The notes: generated from the letters alone by a model not told the origin. A DNA stretch of 64,000 bases from Rhodeus uyekii (GCA_037043235.1 JAWRVZ010000138.1:580501-644500), one strand, 5' to 3'. Shown: positions 20,721 through 32,900, counted from the first letter of the stretch. Numbers and translations: made by a program.

Positions 20721-22343
20721 AAGTCAAGTCAAGCCACCTCCATCTATATAGCGCTTTCTACAATACAGATTGTTTCAAAGCAACTTTACAGTCGTCACAT
20801 GAAAACAATGAAAAAAAGTTTGTTTAAGCTGAACAGCAGCTCTAGAAGAGCAGGCGAATCAAATAAAATTGAAGAATATTAAGTGATCCGGATCCGGCTG
20901 ACCATGGTAACCTCGGAATAAACAGAGAACAATATCAGCGTAGATGCCATTCTTCTTCTGATGTATCGAGTACATCAGGTGTTATGGGAATGTTCCCGGT
21001 TCCGGCTGACCTAAATTATGCAGCCTAATAATAATTTTACATGATTTGGATTCAAAATGTATGTATAATGTGTTATGTGTATGCCAGGTTGAAGAGATGT
21101 GTTTTTAGTCTACATTTAAACTGATAGAGTGTGTCTGCTTCCCGAACTGTATTAGGAAGACTGTTCCAGAGTTTAGGAGCTAAACAGGAAAAGGATCGAC
21201 CGCCAGCAGTTGATTTTGATATTCTAGGTGTAGATTACAGTTAAGACCTGAGGACAATATATGTTGAATGAAGAGCAGGAGTCAGAAGTGCAGTCAATAG
21301 AAGAAATTTCAGTGAAGTTTAGTTTGCAGTTTCAGGTTTCACAAGGAGTTCGTAGGCCGCCCCACATACAATAACATTGTTACATCAATTATACTCTAAC
21401 AGAGGGTGCTAACTACATCAATGCTGACGGTAAAATGATTCTGATTGGCTAAGAAAGAAAGAAAGAGAGATAAACAAAACTAGTTATTTTCCACACAAGA
21501 GCATACAGTCTGAAGCATATCTTCGTTGATCACATGGTTGACAGGTTGTTGACCTTCCATGTGTCGAGAACAACAAGTCATTCTGTCTCCTTATGGTGCC
21601 AGTTAATCACCTCACCAATACAGACTATATTAACACACACACACACCTTCTCCAAGGCTGAACTCGGCTCAGTGTAAACAATATTCATCCTTACTCAATT
21701 CATCTTACTCAATGGAAAAATATGTGCCAGGATAACTGGTGCTCATGATCTTGGTCTCTCATACCACAAGCTGTGGTGACTGGGTAGAATAAGCCAGTCG
21801 TCTATATAATTGAGAATTCTGATACATCTGATAAAAAAGCAAAAAAAGACTTTAACTAATAAAATTCCCTAACTTGATTATAAATCACTCTTTACAAATC
21901 ATTCAAATAAGAAAAAGAATATATGAATAAAAAATAAAAAATAAAATAATATACAAGCGGCAATGGGTTTCCAAATCATCCACACATAGGTATTATAAGC
22001 TGGTCAGTATTTTGGGATCGCAATAGACGTGAAGGACTATAATGTGTTAAGAGATCGCTCAAGTACTGTGGAGCTAAACCATTTAATGCTTTGTAAGTCA
22101 TTAGCAAGATTTTAAAATGTATTCGGTGTTTAATAGGAAGCCAGTGCAGGTTTGACAGAACTGGGCTAATATGCTCATACTTCCTGGTTCTAGTAAGAAC
22201 TCGAGCTGCTGCATTTTGGACCAGCTGGAATTTGTTTATTAAGCGTGCAGGGCAACCACCTAGTAGAGCATTACAATAATCTAGCCTTGAACTCATGAAC
22301 GCATGAACTAACTTTTCCGCATTTGTCTTAGAGAGCATATGTC
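20721..22343 (-). pseudogene. 5'-truncated L2-A LINE inserted in Tx1 copy a
   Basis: The minus strand carries the last part of the reverse transcriptase ORF (22,338-21,976: MLSKTNAEKLVHAFMSSRLD onward) and the 3' untranslated region down to the ACTTGACTT tail at 20,721. It matches 40,268-41,432 of the nearly full element, but lacks about 320 bp of 3' UTR (equivalent of 40,965-41,285). The frame is cut near its end by a 0.75-kb insertion at 21,231-21,988, with LINE sequence resuming on the other side. Confidence 0.88.
21231..21988. mobile_element. Element X, copy 1 (array reduced to a stub)
   Basis: Inserted in the L2-A LINE; the LINE words 'attctaggt' and 'taggtattata' flank it, suggesting a short target duplication of about 5 bp ('taggt'). 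It matches 56,015-56,720 over most of its length ('ctaacagagggtgctaacta', 'tgattctgattggctaagaa', '(gaaa)n', 'gaagcatatcttcgttgatc', 'ccaaggctgaactcggctca'). Its last bases 'atatacaagcggcaatgggt' look like a degenerate version of 'atatagctgcaagcagcaat', the start of the 2-kb array unit at 56,711. No ORF. Confidence 0.7.
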
Positions 22344-24428
22344 GTTATTTAGATATATTTTTAAGATAGAAAAATATGGTTTTACAGATGCTAGAAACTT
22401 GAAAAGACAGTTGATAATAGAAAAACTTTGAGCTGTGTGAAACTTCCAGAAGGAGGTGAAACAATTGATAAACATGAAATAATTGCACATGAAAATCTTT
22501 ATAAAGCAGAACCATGTGATGGAGAAATAGCAGAAACCCTTCTCCAGGATCTGCCTCATCTGATGGAGAGAGATCATTCCAGACTTGATCAGCCTTTGCT
22601 AATGGAGGAACTGGCTGCTGCTATTAAAGACATGTCTTCAGGAAAAGTTCTAGGTTTGGATGATTTAACCACAGAGTTTTATCAACAGTTTTGGCCAGTC
22701 ATTGGAGAAGACTTGTTCTCAGTGTTTTTAGAGTCCTTTGACCGTGGAAGTTTACCATTGAGTCTACGGAGAGCAGTGATCTCCTTGCTACCCAAGAAGG
22801 GGGATCTTGCAGACATAAGAAGCTGGCGACCAGTGTCTCTGCTTGGAGTGGATTACAAGATATTGTGCAGTGGTGCAATCGCTCTGTCGCAATTTTCGCA
22901 AAGTGCAATAGTTCTTTGGAAGGGGCTGCTTGTTGGGGCCCTTGTATGTTCGGGGGCCCTAGGCAATTGCCTACACTTGGCTAATGGTAAGTCCGCCTAT
23001 GATGGCATCGTTTGACTGTTATTGATCCTCCTGGAGATTTATTACAAAAGTTTTTGTTGATTTTCTTCTGGGATGGTTTACACCGGCTTCCTTATGGAAT
23101 TTGCCTGTAAATGAAGGAGGACAAGGATTGATTGAACTGACAGCCAAAGTTAGAGCCATGAGACTAAAATCTGCCCAAACTCTGCTTTTTTCTACAGAAT
23201 TTATCCCATGGGTGTTCAGAATTTATCCCATTTGGGCTAACCTTATTACGATCACTTTGTGGCATTGAGCTTGACAAGCGACTGTTCTTAATGGTACCTT
23301 TTAATGGAAAGGTTACATCTGCTGTTAATTTGTATGCATCGGTTTTAAAATTTTGCAATGTGTTTAAAGTGTTCAGGTCCGAAGATAATCATTATGACAT
23401 GAATTAACCATTGTTTTTTAATCCTTTTTTAGGGAATGTTTGTATTTCTAATAATATAGTTATGCAATGCATGAGGAAAGGTTTCAGTACTGTTGGACAC
23501 TTGGTTGATTTGGACTGAAAAGAGTGGAGCTCAGCAGAAGATATTGCTAGACAAGTTGAATTAAGGTCTGTGAGCGGTACAGCATTTGCTTTTAGGATTT
23601 AAATCTGCTCTTCCTCTGCCTTTTTTCAGTTTTTAAATCATTCTTTGGAGGGAGGGCTTTTACGTGTCTCCTTCCCTGAGTTAAGTGTGTCTCCTAAAGT
23701 TTGCCCTGAAACCAGCCAAGTTGGAAAATTATTAAAATTTGAGAGACTAGAAGAGCTAAATTTTCAAACAGCTGGGAAAAAAGAGCTGTATCAGGTCTGT
23801 GTAAAAACTGCCTATTTTAACGATCTTCATGAAAGAAATGACACAAAATGGAAAGAAAATTTTGCAATAGCAGATTATATTTTTCCTTCCTGGAGGCTGT
23901 TTTATAAAAGCTCTTTTCCCAAGTGTTCAGGGGATCTCCAATGGCAAATATTACACTGTGTCCCACTAATGCTTTTGTTTCTAAATGAATGTTTTGCCAG
24001 TGTGTCTTTTCTGTAACAGTAATGAAACGGTTTTTCATGCTTTTATTGAATGTCCAAGGTTGGTCTCACTTTTTACATTGCTGGAGAGGACTGTTACAGG
24101 ACTGGGTTTTGATTTTAACCATGCTGATTTTATGTATGGATGTAAATATTCCAAAGTGAACAGAAAGATGCACTGTTGCTGATTTTATACTTGGGCAAGC
24201 AAAAACTTGCAGACTTGCTCTTGAAGGGCGAATGGTTAATGTTCTCAGCCTTTTCACAGCATTAGTCGAATCAAGAATAAGAGTAGAATGTGTTTTTTAA
24301 CAGTACCGGAAACATGGTTGCAATTATGGGTACATTTTGTGAAAATAGGGGTTTGTTTGTGTTTTATGAAGATGACTTTTTATCATTTATTTGGTGATTA
24401 TTTTTGAATAATTGTTTTTGTAAATTAT
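22344..24428 (+). pseudogene. Tx1 LINE copy a, ORF2 remnant and 3' end
   Basis: Reverse-transcriptase start at 22,428-22,870: LMEELAAAIKDMSSGKVLGLDD, FYQQFWPVIGEDLFSVFLES, AVISLLPKKGDL, SWRPVSLLGVDYKIL, the Tx1/L1 fingers-palm region. The catalytic YADD block is gone: at about 22,875-23,005 foreign sequence ('gggggccctaggcaattgcc') replaces it. The ORF2 C-terminus resumes at about 23,030 (readings like NEGGQGLIELTAKVRAMRLKSAQTLLF) and continues in broken frames to about 24,310, with a CX2C...H...C knuckle at 24,003-24,060 (CLFCNSNETVFHAFIECPR). The 3' end meets the L1 insertion at 24,428. Confidence 0.82.
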
Positions 24429-25072
24429 TATTATTATTATTATTTTTTATTTTTATTTTTTTAACTTTCAGTCCACTTTATTTCACTTTACAAATTCGCT
24501 TCCACAAATTCAGTGGTTTAAATTTGGCAGAATATTCAACATTCAACATCCGGGAACCACAGTAGAGTACTGATGCATAATCTTCATTTACTGTTAGTCG
24601 GCTCACGTTTGCAGAGTTAACGTTTAATTCTTTTTTTTCTTTTTTTTTTTTTTATTTATTTATTGGAGGATCAAAGATGTAACATGTTACAGGAAGTAAA
24701 ACAGCTCTCTAGTTTCATTTTATCTTAAACGGTTAGAACACCCCCCCAAAGAAAACAACAACCACATCAACAACAACAGCAAAAATGATAATAATTCAAA
24801 TAAAATAAAAATAAAATAAATAAAATAAAAAAATAAAAATATATTATTCACAATTATATTTAATCACATTCTGGGAGAACACCTTCCCTTTTTCTTTTCT
24901 TTTCCCCCTCTTCTCCCTTCCTCTATCCTCCATTTAGTATGTTACATAATTATTTCCACCATTGTTGATCAGGCTACTCAATTCCTACCCCATGGAGGTA
25001 GCTGCACACTGATTTGATTAACCCCCCCCTTCCCCTAGGAAAAAAGAAAAGAATATAAAATAAAAAGGTACC

Positions 25073-28000
25073 TCATACTTCAGGCAATACTTTAAGATTC
25101 TCAAAATATGTCACAAAAGGCTGCCATTTTGAGTAAAATTTCTGAACTGACCCTTTCAACGTGAATTTAACTTTTTCTAGTTTAAGAAAATATAAAACAT
25201 CCCTTAACCATTCGGCCACCGCTGGTGGAGTAGCGGATGTCCAAACTAATAAGATTCTACGACGGGCTAGAAGTGATGTAAAAGCAATGATGTCCGATTG
25301 ATCCTGGGTTAAGGTTAAGCTCTCATCTGAAATGCCAAATATTGCAATTAGCGGGCAGGGGTTAATTTTAATTTTTGTGACTTCGGATAAAGTTTGAAAA
25401 ACAGATGACCAGTATTGATTTAGATGAGGGCACAACCAAAAACTGTGTGTTAAATCAGCTGGAGAGAGGGAGCATCTGTTACAACTCCCATCCGTTCCTG
25501 GGTATATAGCTGCTAACCTGGCCCTACTGAAATGAGCCCTATGCACTACTTTAAACTGAATGAGTCCCAAGCGTGCACAGGATGAAGAAGAGTTAATCCT
25601 TTGTAGTGCATCTTCCCAGTTTCTCTCTGACAGCTCAACCATCAACTCGCCCTCCCAGCCGTTCTTAATTTTTGAAAGGTCATGACTTTCAAGAGACATT
25701 AGCTGAGAATATAGCCGTGATATCAGTCCTTTTTTCGGACGGAAAAGGGTCATTTCCTCCCATGCTGCTTCAATAGGGAGGACCGGGAAAGAGGGGAACA
25801 GTGCTTTAACACAGTGGCGTATTTGGAGATATCTAAAAAAGTTATTGCGTGAAAGATCATATTTCTGGCATATATTGTCAAAACTATCGAACCCTTCTTC
25901 ACAGTACAAGCTCTTAAAACAGGAAAGCTGCTTCCTGTCCCACTGAGTGAATGTTGAGTCAAGAGAGGAGGCTGGAAATAGATGATTCTTACAGATAGGG
26001 CCTAGGGGGGAGGGAAAGGTGAATTTATAATGGTTTCGGAACTGGGCCCAGATTTTAAGGGTGGACAGTACTATGAGATTAGAGGTAAACTTGGACCACT
26101 TTGTGGGCAGGGAGGAGTACACCAAAGCAGGGAGGGACGACGAGTGACAAGAGTGTGCCTCAAGCGTACACCAGTCGGCGTCTGGCACATGGAGCCAAAA
26201 TAAAATTTTCTGCAGGTTAGCTGCCCAGTAGTAGTGAATAAAACTGGGGAGAGCTAGTCCCCCCACATCGCGACCCCTCTGAAGTAAGCGTTTGTTAACT
26301 CTTGGAACTTTATTCTTCCAGATGAAGGAGGTAATGGATGTATTAACTGCTTTAAAAAATGATTTTGTCAGGAATAACGGTAGACATTGAAACAAATACA
26401 GGTACTTTGGGAGTACGTTCATCTTCACTGATTGTACCCTCCCTGCTATAGTCAGAGGCAAACTGCTCCACCTTTGAAAGTCAGCTTTCATTTGGTTAAC
26501 TAGAGGTGTAAAATTAGCCCCCAGAAGAGAGGTGAAGGAACGCGTAATGTTTATTCCAAGATATTTGAAACCAGAGTATGTTAAGTGGAAGGGGACTGCT
26601 TCTTGTTTAATTTGCCTTGCCGAATCATTAATGGGAAAACATTCACTTTTCTGGTAATTAAGTTTGTAGCCCGAAAAAGACCCAAAATTGTTCAGTAGTG
26701 ATACAATCTCAGGGACGCTGGTTTCTAAATTGCTTATATAAATCAAGAGATCGTCCGCATACAGTGAGACGCGATGCTCCTCAGTCCCGCGCCTAATCCC
26801 CCATAACACAGATGACGACTTTAAAGCAAGCGAAAGAGGTTCAATTGCCACTGCAAATAGGAGCGGGGATAGAGGACATCCTTGACGTGTCCCACGTGAC
26901 AAGGGGAAAAAATTGGAAAGGGATTGGTTAGTTTGAATACATGCCTGTGGGGACGAATAAAGCAGACGAATCCATGCCAGAAACACGTCCCCGAACCCAA
27001 ACCTTTCCAATACAGAAAACAAGTACTTCCATTCTACCCGATCAAAGGCTTTCTCTGCGTCCAGAGAAATTACAGCTTCTGCAGTCGAAGACGGACCGGG
27101 GGAGTAGATCACATTAGCAAGCCGTCGAATATTTGAAAAAGAGTGACGACCCTAAAATTTTTATGTCAACGTTTAGGAGGGAAATAGGCCGGTAAGAGCC
27201 ACTGTCGGCAGGGTCCTTATCCTTTTTGAGGAGTAGTGTAATCTTAGCTTGTGTGAGGGTTGGGGGCAAGTAACCGTTTCCCAATGATTCATTAAATACT
27301 TCTAGCATAAGAGGAACAAGTTTATCTTTAAATTTCTTAAAAAATTCGGGAGGATAACCGTCAGGTCCTGGCGATTTCCCAGTTCGCATGTCTCCGATGG
27401 CGGTAGTGATCTCTAACTGTGTGAGAGGTCGCTCTAACTCTTCCCTGTCTCCCGGCTCAATAGTAGGCAATTCTAAATTATCTAAGAAACTGTTCATATT
27501 CGTAACATCTGATGGGAATTCAGACGTGTAAAGTGTAGAGTAAAATGTAGCAAAAGTATTATTGATTTCCTTTGGGTTGGTGACTATATTTTGATCTTGA
27601 TCTCTCACTTGGGGTATGAGCCGTGAAGCAGCCTGACGTTTCAGCTGATGAGCTAGCAATCGACTGGCTTTTTCACCATACTCGTAGTAAGTGCTCCGGG
27701 TCCTCGTTAATAAGTATTCAGCTTGGTTGGTGGATAGAAGATTAAGCTTAGACTGTAAAGCTATCCGTTCTTTATATAATTCTGGGGCTTTCCGAATATT
27801 TGCGGTCTAACTTAAAAATTAAATCAGTCAGGTCTTCTATTTGTTTGCGACGCTCCCTATTGACATGTGCTACGTAGGAGATAATTTGTCCCCTTAAGTA
27901 CGCTTTTAAGGTTTCCCAAAGTAGGGAATATGATATACCTTCCTTCTTGTTTACTTCTAGAAAAGTATCTATATTAGTAGACACATGTTCGCAAAATTTC

Positions 28001-28809
28001 TCATTTGAAAGCAGCAGGGAATTAAGTCTCCAGAAGGATTGTTCTCTAACATTCAGAGTGAAACAAAGGTCTAAGATAAGTGGTGCATGATCTGAAATTA
28101 TGATGGACAAATATTCAACCGATTTCACTGCAGGTACAAAAAAGCTATCTATAAAAAAGTAATCTATTCTTGAGAAAGACTGGTGGACATGAGAAAAGAA
28201 AGAGAATTGTTTGGAGGTTGGATTTTGAAACCTCCATGGGTCTTGGCAGCCATTTAGTCTCATAAAGTCTGAGAAGACCCTTGACATTGCAGATGGAGAG
28301 GTAGATTTAGGGCTAGATTTATCAAGCAAGGGGTCCATTGTACAATTAAGATCGCCTGCAAGGATCAATCTATGTGTATCTAAATTAGGGAGAGATGACA
28401 GAAGCTTATTGGCAAATTCAGTATCGTCCCAGTTAGGGGCATACACATTTACTAAGAGAACTGGTGTTTGAAATAGGAGGCCTGAGACAATGACATATCG
28501 ACCATTGGGGTCTGTCATTATTGCATTTAGTGAAAACTGAATTCGTTTATTAATCAAAATTGCCACCCCTCGTGATCTACTATTAAATTTGGAATGGAAG
28601 ATATGATTAACCCATGCTTTACGGAGTCTGTTGTGATCTTCTAACCGTAAATGTGTCTCCTGTAGAAACAAAACATCAGTTTTCAGTTGTTTAAGATGGG
28701 AAAAAACCCTAGTACGTTTCACAGGACCATTTAACCCTTTAACATTCCAGGACAGAAACCTAACTGGAGCTCCCCCTACTGGATTTATACCCCCTGCATT
28801 ATTTATCAT
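25073..28809 (-). pseudogene. L1 ORF2 (endonuclease, reverse transcriptase), frameshifted
   Basis: Three minus-strand segments. 28,809-27,772: apurinic-type endonuclease with LSWNVKGLNG, LQETHL, NVYAPNWDD, LAGDLNC, SRIDYFF and SDHAPL, all main catalytic positions present. 27,780-27,114: linker and RT start (GKSPGPDGYPPEFFKKFKD, SYRPISLLNVDIKIL). 27,112-25,073: RT palm with EKAFDRVEWKYL, RQGCPLSPLLFA and the catalytic YADD (VSLYADDLLIYI), then thumb, and a C-terminal CX2C-type knuckle (CNRCSLSPADLTHSFWLCPH). A single-base change near 27,785 shifts the frame between segments 1 and 2. Near 27,150 a deletion of roughly 25 codons plus a frameshift joins segment 2 to 3. This copy cannot make a complete ORF2 protein. 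Confidence 0.92.
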
Positions 28810-29371
28810 AGAAGACGTCTAAGATGTTTATCATGTAAACAGAATGTTCCCCATTTCTCATTAAACTTAAGTTGGAATAATAATAAAAAGAAAAAGAAAA
28901 GTAAAAAAAGAAAAAGAATGAAAAAACCCCTGAACACCCCAAACCTAGATTTTCTTCCCCAAACGAAGAAAACCGCAGGAATTCCCAAATGAAAAACTTC
29001 CAAGAAATCCAGCGTAGTCTATAACTCCTACCCTAACCTGAGAGTGGCTCCTCTCTCAGTGAGTGATTTGTGTTCTACCTATATACAATTATCTATTTGG
29101 CACATCTTAATAAAACTGAAAACAGGGACCAAGCTAAGTCAACAAATAATATTGAAAATATAAAATATCCTTAATCTGCATCAGAAAACCACATTAATGC
29201 AAATATCACAGCGTAAGCTTGAAGTTTACTTGAGAAGAAAAAAAAATATCTCTTGTTATTTCCCGTTTATATAGTCAAGCAAACAAATAGTCCCAAAATC
29301 AAAGTGTCTGAGCCGAAAGCTAGGCTTACTTTCACCTTCTCATATAGTTTGTGCTCCAGCATACCGGTAAT

Positions 29372-30253
29372 TTACTCTCCCCAATGAAGATCGTAAAACT
29401 CTCTGGCCTTCTCCGGAGTCTCGAAGAACCGCGTCTGCCCGTCGTGAAGGACGCGAAGCCGGGCGGGATAGATGAGAGCGAACCTGACATTCTTCTTGTA
29501 CAGGAGGGATTTCACTTCTTTAAAGGCGGCTTGTTTCTTCCCAAGTTCCGCGCTGACATCCTCGTGGAAAAATACCTTATGGCCCCTAAATAACAGCTGC
29601 TCTCGTTTCCTCGTTATTATGCGATGTTTGTTTTGGAAGGCGTGGAAGAGAACCAGGAATATCCTCGGCCGTTTGGAGCCGGCGCCGGAATCGGCGGTCG
29701 GCTTGGGTCCCACTCGGTGTGCACGGGAGATAATGAGAGGGTGCGGAAAGAAGTCTTTACCCAGCACTTCCTCGAAAAAATCAGTCATGAACTTGATTGT
29801 GTCTGGCCCCTCCATATGCTCCGGGATACCGACGACTCGCAGATTGGACCTACGGGAGCGATTTTCCAGATCATCCACTTTGTTTTTCAGCCTCTGGTTC
29901 TCAGCTAGAAGTGTGGTGCATGTCGTTTCGATAGCCTCGATCCTGTCGCTGTGGCCGTTTAACCCTTCCTCCATCTCACGAATGCGTTCTTCGTGTAAGT
30001 CAAGAGACGATTTTACCAGTTCCAGGGATGCTGAAATTGGTGCCAGTGCCTCGCCGAGTGCTTTTTTCAGGAGGGAGTCCGTTTGCTGTGCGAGGTCCGA
30101 CAGAAGCAACGTGTGTAACTTCGCAAGATCAGCAGGTAACTCCGAGCTTGGCCTTGCTTGTGAAGCGTTAGCGTTAGCCATGCTGTCTTCACTTGTGGTA
30201 TCTTCGTCCATTTCAGTCATTTTTTGCCGTCGATCACGTCTTTTTGGACTCAT
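29372..30253 (-). CDS. L1 ORF1 protein, intact 293-residue frame
   Basis: RNA-binding chaperone that coats L1 RNA as a trimer in the cytoplasm. Order of parts: charged N-terminus (residues 1-40), long coiled coil (about 75-133; heptads around LELVKSSLDLHEERIREMEE and LAENQRLKNKVDDLE), the RRM entry RRSNLRVVGIPE (135-146), and the C-terminal domain (from about 210) ending in TPEKAREFYDLHWGE. The length and order fit the Transposase_22 type ORF1 of vertebrate L1. The start at 30,253 is chosen because it is the first ATG after the 5' UTR and is followed by a basic stretch. The frame is uninterrupted although ORF2 of the same element is broken. Confidence 0.92.
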   Translation of the reverse strand: MSPKRRDRRQKMTEMDEDTTSEDSMANANASQARPSSELPADLAKLHTLLLSDLAQQTDSLLKKALGEALAPISASLELVKSSLDLHEERIREMEEGLNGHSDRIEAIETTCTTLLAENQRLKNKVDDLENRSRRSNLRVVGIPEHMEGPDTIKFMTDFFEEVLGKDFFPHPLIISRAHRVGPKPTADSGAGSKRPRIFLVLFHAFQNKHRIITRKREQLLFRGHKVFFHEDVSAELGKKQAAFKEVKSLLYKKNVRFALIYPARLRVLHDGQTRFFETPEKAREFYDLHWGE

Positions 30254-30412
30254 TTACTCGTGTAAAGTTGAGTCTTAATGTACACGTAATAAACTCAAAG
30301 GGTGCCAAACTTTATGCCAAAAAAAAGAGGTAGAAAATAAAATGTTTTCGAGAGCCACTTCTCACACGTCTGCCCGCTACATGCTCAAACCGGAAGTCCT
30401 TTTGTAAATTAT

Positions 30413-32900
30413 TAAATATTTTATAAACTCTCTCTTGTGTGTTTGTGCGCATGTGCGGAGTGAGCGTGAGGAGCGGTGAGCACGGGGCGTTTGAGTGTGT
30501 GAGGTACAAGTGTTTAACTTCCTATCTTCCTCTTTCTTCTATCTTTATTTATTTATCTATTTAATTGGTGTTTATTGTTCTTAGTCAGGTGGTTGTTAGA
30601 GTAGTTTTATGGGGCTCTCTGCTCCCAGTGTTTGTACTGGGAGCATGGCGACTCCAGGTGCGCACAATCTTGGGTTTTTAAAGAGAAGGCATGCGGTTAA
30701 GTTGATTCAGTTTTGGGGGTTGAAGAATGTGTTTTAGCTGTTGGTTCTTTAATCAGATGTGAGAACATATTGTCAGCATCGCAAATGAACGCAGCGGTGG
30801 TTGTGTTTGTAAAGACGATTGATTTGGCGAATCAGTTGGTGGAGACCAGCATGGAAAAACATAGGATTTTTACTCAAATTCTTCCTCTTTCTAAACCGTC
30901 AAAAAAAGTTAACCCCATCCAACAGAAATGCTGTCTAGATACATACGTTTCAAGCATATCAAGCAGATTTATTGGGGGACCTTGATGAGGGTGTAAAATA
31001 TATATATATATTTTATATATATAATATATATATATATATTGACTATTTGATCCGTAGAACACACAGTCCCCCCTCTCTTATTCACTCACACACACACATG
31101 CATACCTAGTGTGGAAATAAAAAAAATCACACTGATCATAAAAAAATTAAAAGTTAAAAAAAGAAAGTTATGTTCAAATGAAAACTCTTGTTCATTACAT
31201 TTTTCTTCATAATTGCAACCGCATGAGTTGTACTCGTTGCAAAACTTGTTCTGTATATAGTTCGTTTGTTATCGTGATCAAAACTATTGATCTGAAGCTC
31301 AAAGCTGATGCTGTCATGTAATCAGCAATAAATATAACAATTTCTGATCGACCCATATCAATTGCATGATTAAAAATATCATAGCAGGTAAAGCCCTCCC
31401 ATTTCCCTGTTAAACCCCACCCACTTTCGGGTTAGGCCCCGCCCAGTCCGAGTACAGATACAGATAATTCATATGGTTAACAGATACAGATACAGATAAT
31501 GCTGTACTCGCTCATCCCTAATTTGAATGTTTTTTCGTTTTTTTTGGTCAAATGCACGTTCTATGTAATCTTTTAAAAACTTACAGCAATGGTGGGAGTT
31601 TATAAAAGTTTAAATTAAACAGCTCTGTCAACAGTATTCTCTCAGCATTACATGAGATAAGATGAAGCTGACAAGAAAACTCGAAGAAGAATTGGAGAAA
31701 CTTCAAGAGTTTTTTGAGTTATCAAAAAACGTAACTCAAGCTTCCCTGAAGGAATTATTATATCTAAGTACACAGGGTGCGATTAATCAGATCCCGATTT
31801 CAGAGCGTTGAGTCTATGAATGCACCTTCAAAATTCTTCTTTAGTATGGAGAAAAAGAATGGATGAAATAAATATATTCATGCCCTGCTCTCTGAAACAG
31901 GGACCACTTTGCTCGATCCTTCAGAGATTTGGAAAAGATCGGTGAAGTTTTATAAAGATGTGATTAAATTAAAAGTGAATTGATTCTGAAAATGTTTTTC
32001 TCCAAATTTTGCTACAGGTTTCTGAGGAATCTAATGATGGTTTTAATAAAGCACTGTCCATGGAAGAAGTAAAGAGAGCTCTTAATTGTATAGAAAATGG
32101 GAAAACACCAGTAACTGATTTCAATAGATTTCTATAAGGTTTTTTTGGCAGAGGTGGGCCTAGATCTATTGGAAGTTTTTAATCACAGCTTGACTGATGG
32201 ACAGCTGCCAAAAAGCTGCCGTACAGCAGTCATTACCTTGCTTCCCAAGAAAGGAGACTTAACGGAAATAAAGAACTGGAGGCCTGTGGGTCTATTCTGC
32301 AACGACTACAAAATACTCTCAAAAGTATTGGCAAATAGATTAGGAGACATCTTAAACCAGATTATTCATCCTGATCAGACATATTGTGTGCTGGGCAGGA
32401 GGATCTTTGATAACATGTCTTTTTATTAGAGATATCTTGAATAAAGGAAAGTCTTTTTCAGACTGTGGTCTAATTTCAATAGACCAACAAAAAGCTTTCG
32501 ATCGAGTCGAGCATAGCTATTTGTGGAGTGTTCTTGAAGCTTTTGGTTTTAATTCTAATTTTATTTCAATGATAAAAGTCTTGTATTGTGACGTTGAGAG
32601 TATTTTGAAAATAAATAGTGACTTATGCTCTCCTTTTAAGGTTTTAAGAGGGGTTCAGCAAGGATGTGCTCTTTCTAGGATGTTGTATACGTTAGAACCT
32701 CTTCTGAACATGTTGAGATCTGAGCTGTCAGGTGTGGATTTGCCAAATACCTCTAATACGGTCAAATGATCAGCATATGCTGATAATGTTGTGGTTTTAA
32801 TTAAAAGTCAAAACGACATCAATACAATGTTTCTTTTATTAGAAGAGTTTGAAAAAGTCTTAAAAAAGGGAACTGGCCAAAAAGTGAAGGAATAAATTGT
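30413..32900 (+). pseudogene. Tx1 LINE copy b, 5' end, ORF1 start and RT fragment
   Basis: Starts with a 5' UTR-like 'gtgcgcatgtgcggagtgag' and an ORF1 beginning near 30,644 (ATGGCGACTCCAGGT). It contains readings NILSASQMNAAVVVFVKTIDLANQLVE (about 30,768-30,850) typical of the Tx1 ORF1 N-terminus. ORF1 breaks at about 30,905. RT sequence returns at about 31,660 and is best at 32,145-32,769: LPKSCRTAVITLLPKKGDLTEIKNWRPV, NDYKILSKVLANRLGDIL, then in a second frame ISIDQQKAFDRVEHSYLWSVLEAF and RGVQQGCALSRMLYTL, then SAYADNVVVLIK-like (YADN) at about 32,771. Several frameshifts and stops; the endonuclease is missing. Confidence 0.8.
30906..31560. mobile_element. Insert in Tx1 copy b with hAT-like end
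   Basis: An (AT)n stretch (about 30,997-31,040), then sequence ending 'gagtacagatacagataatg' and 'ctgtactcgctcatccctaa'. The complement 'tagggatgagcgagtac' is a common fish hAT-type terminus. The left end is not clear, so the boundary and class are tentative. Confidence 0.4.

Larger units (their letters stand above)
24429..30397 (-). mobile_element. Nearly full-length L1 LINE with 15-bp target duplication
   Basis: Flanked by identical 'ttttgtaaattatta' at 24,414-24,428 and 30,398-30,412. On the minus strand it starts 'ggacttccggtttgagcatg', has a short GC-richer 5' UTR, ORF1 (30,253-29,372), a spacer of about 560 bp, ORF2 (28,809-25,073, broken) and a 3' UTR ending in a TAA-rich tail next to the duplication. 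An internal T-run at about 24,630-24,660 (A-run on the element strand) lies within the 3' UTR. Length about 5.97 kb, normal for fish L1. Confidence 0.93.

Noticed and set aside
29472..30278. 268-codon plus-strand frame
   Set aside because: Exact antisense of L1 ORF1; Ser/Arg-rich shadow composition.
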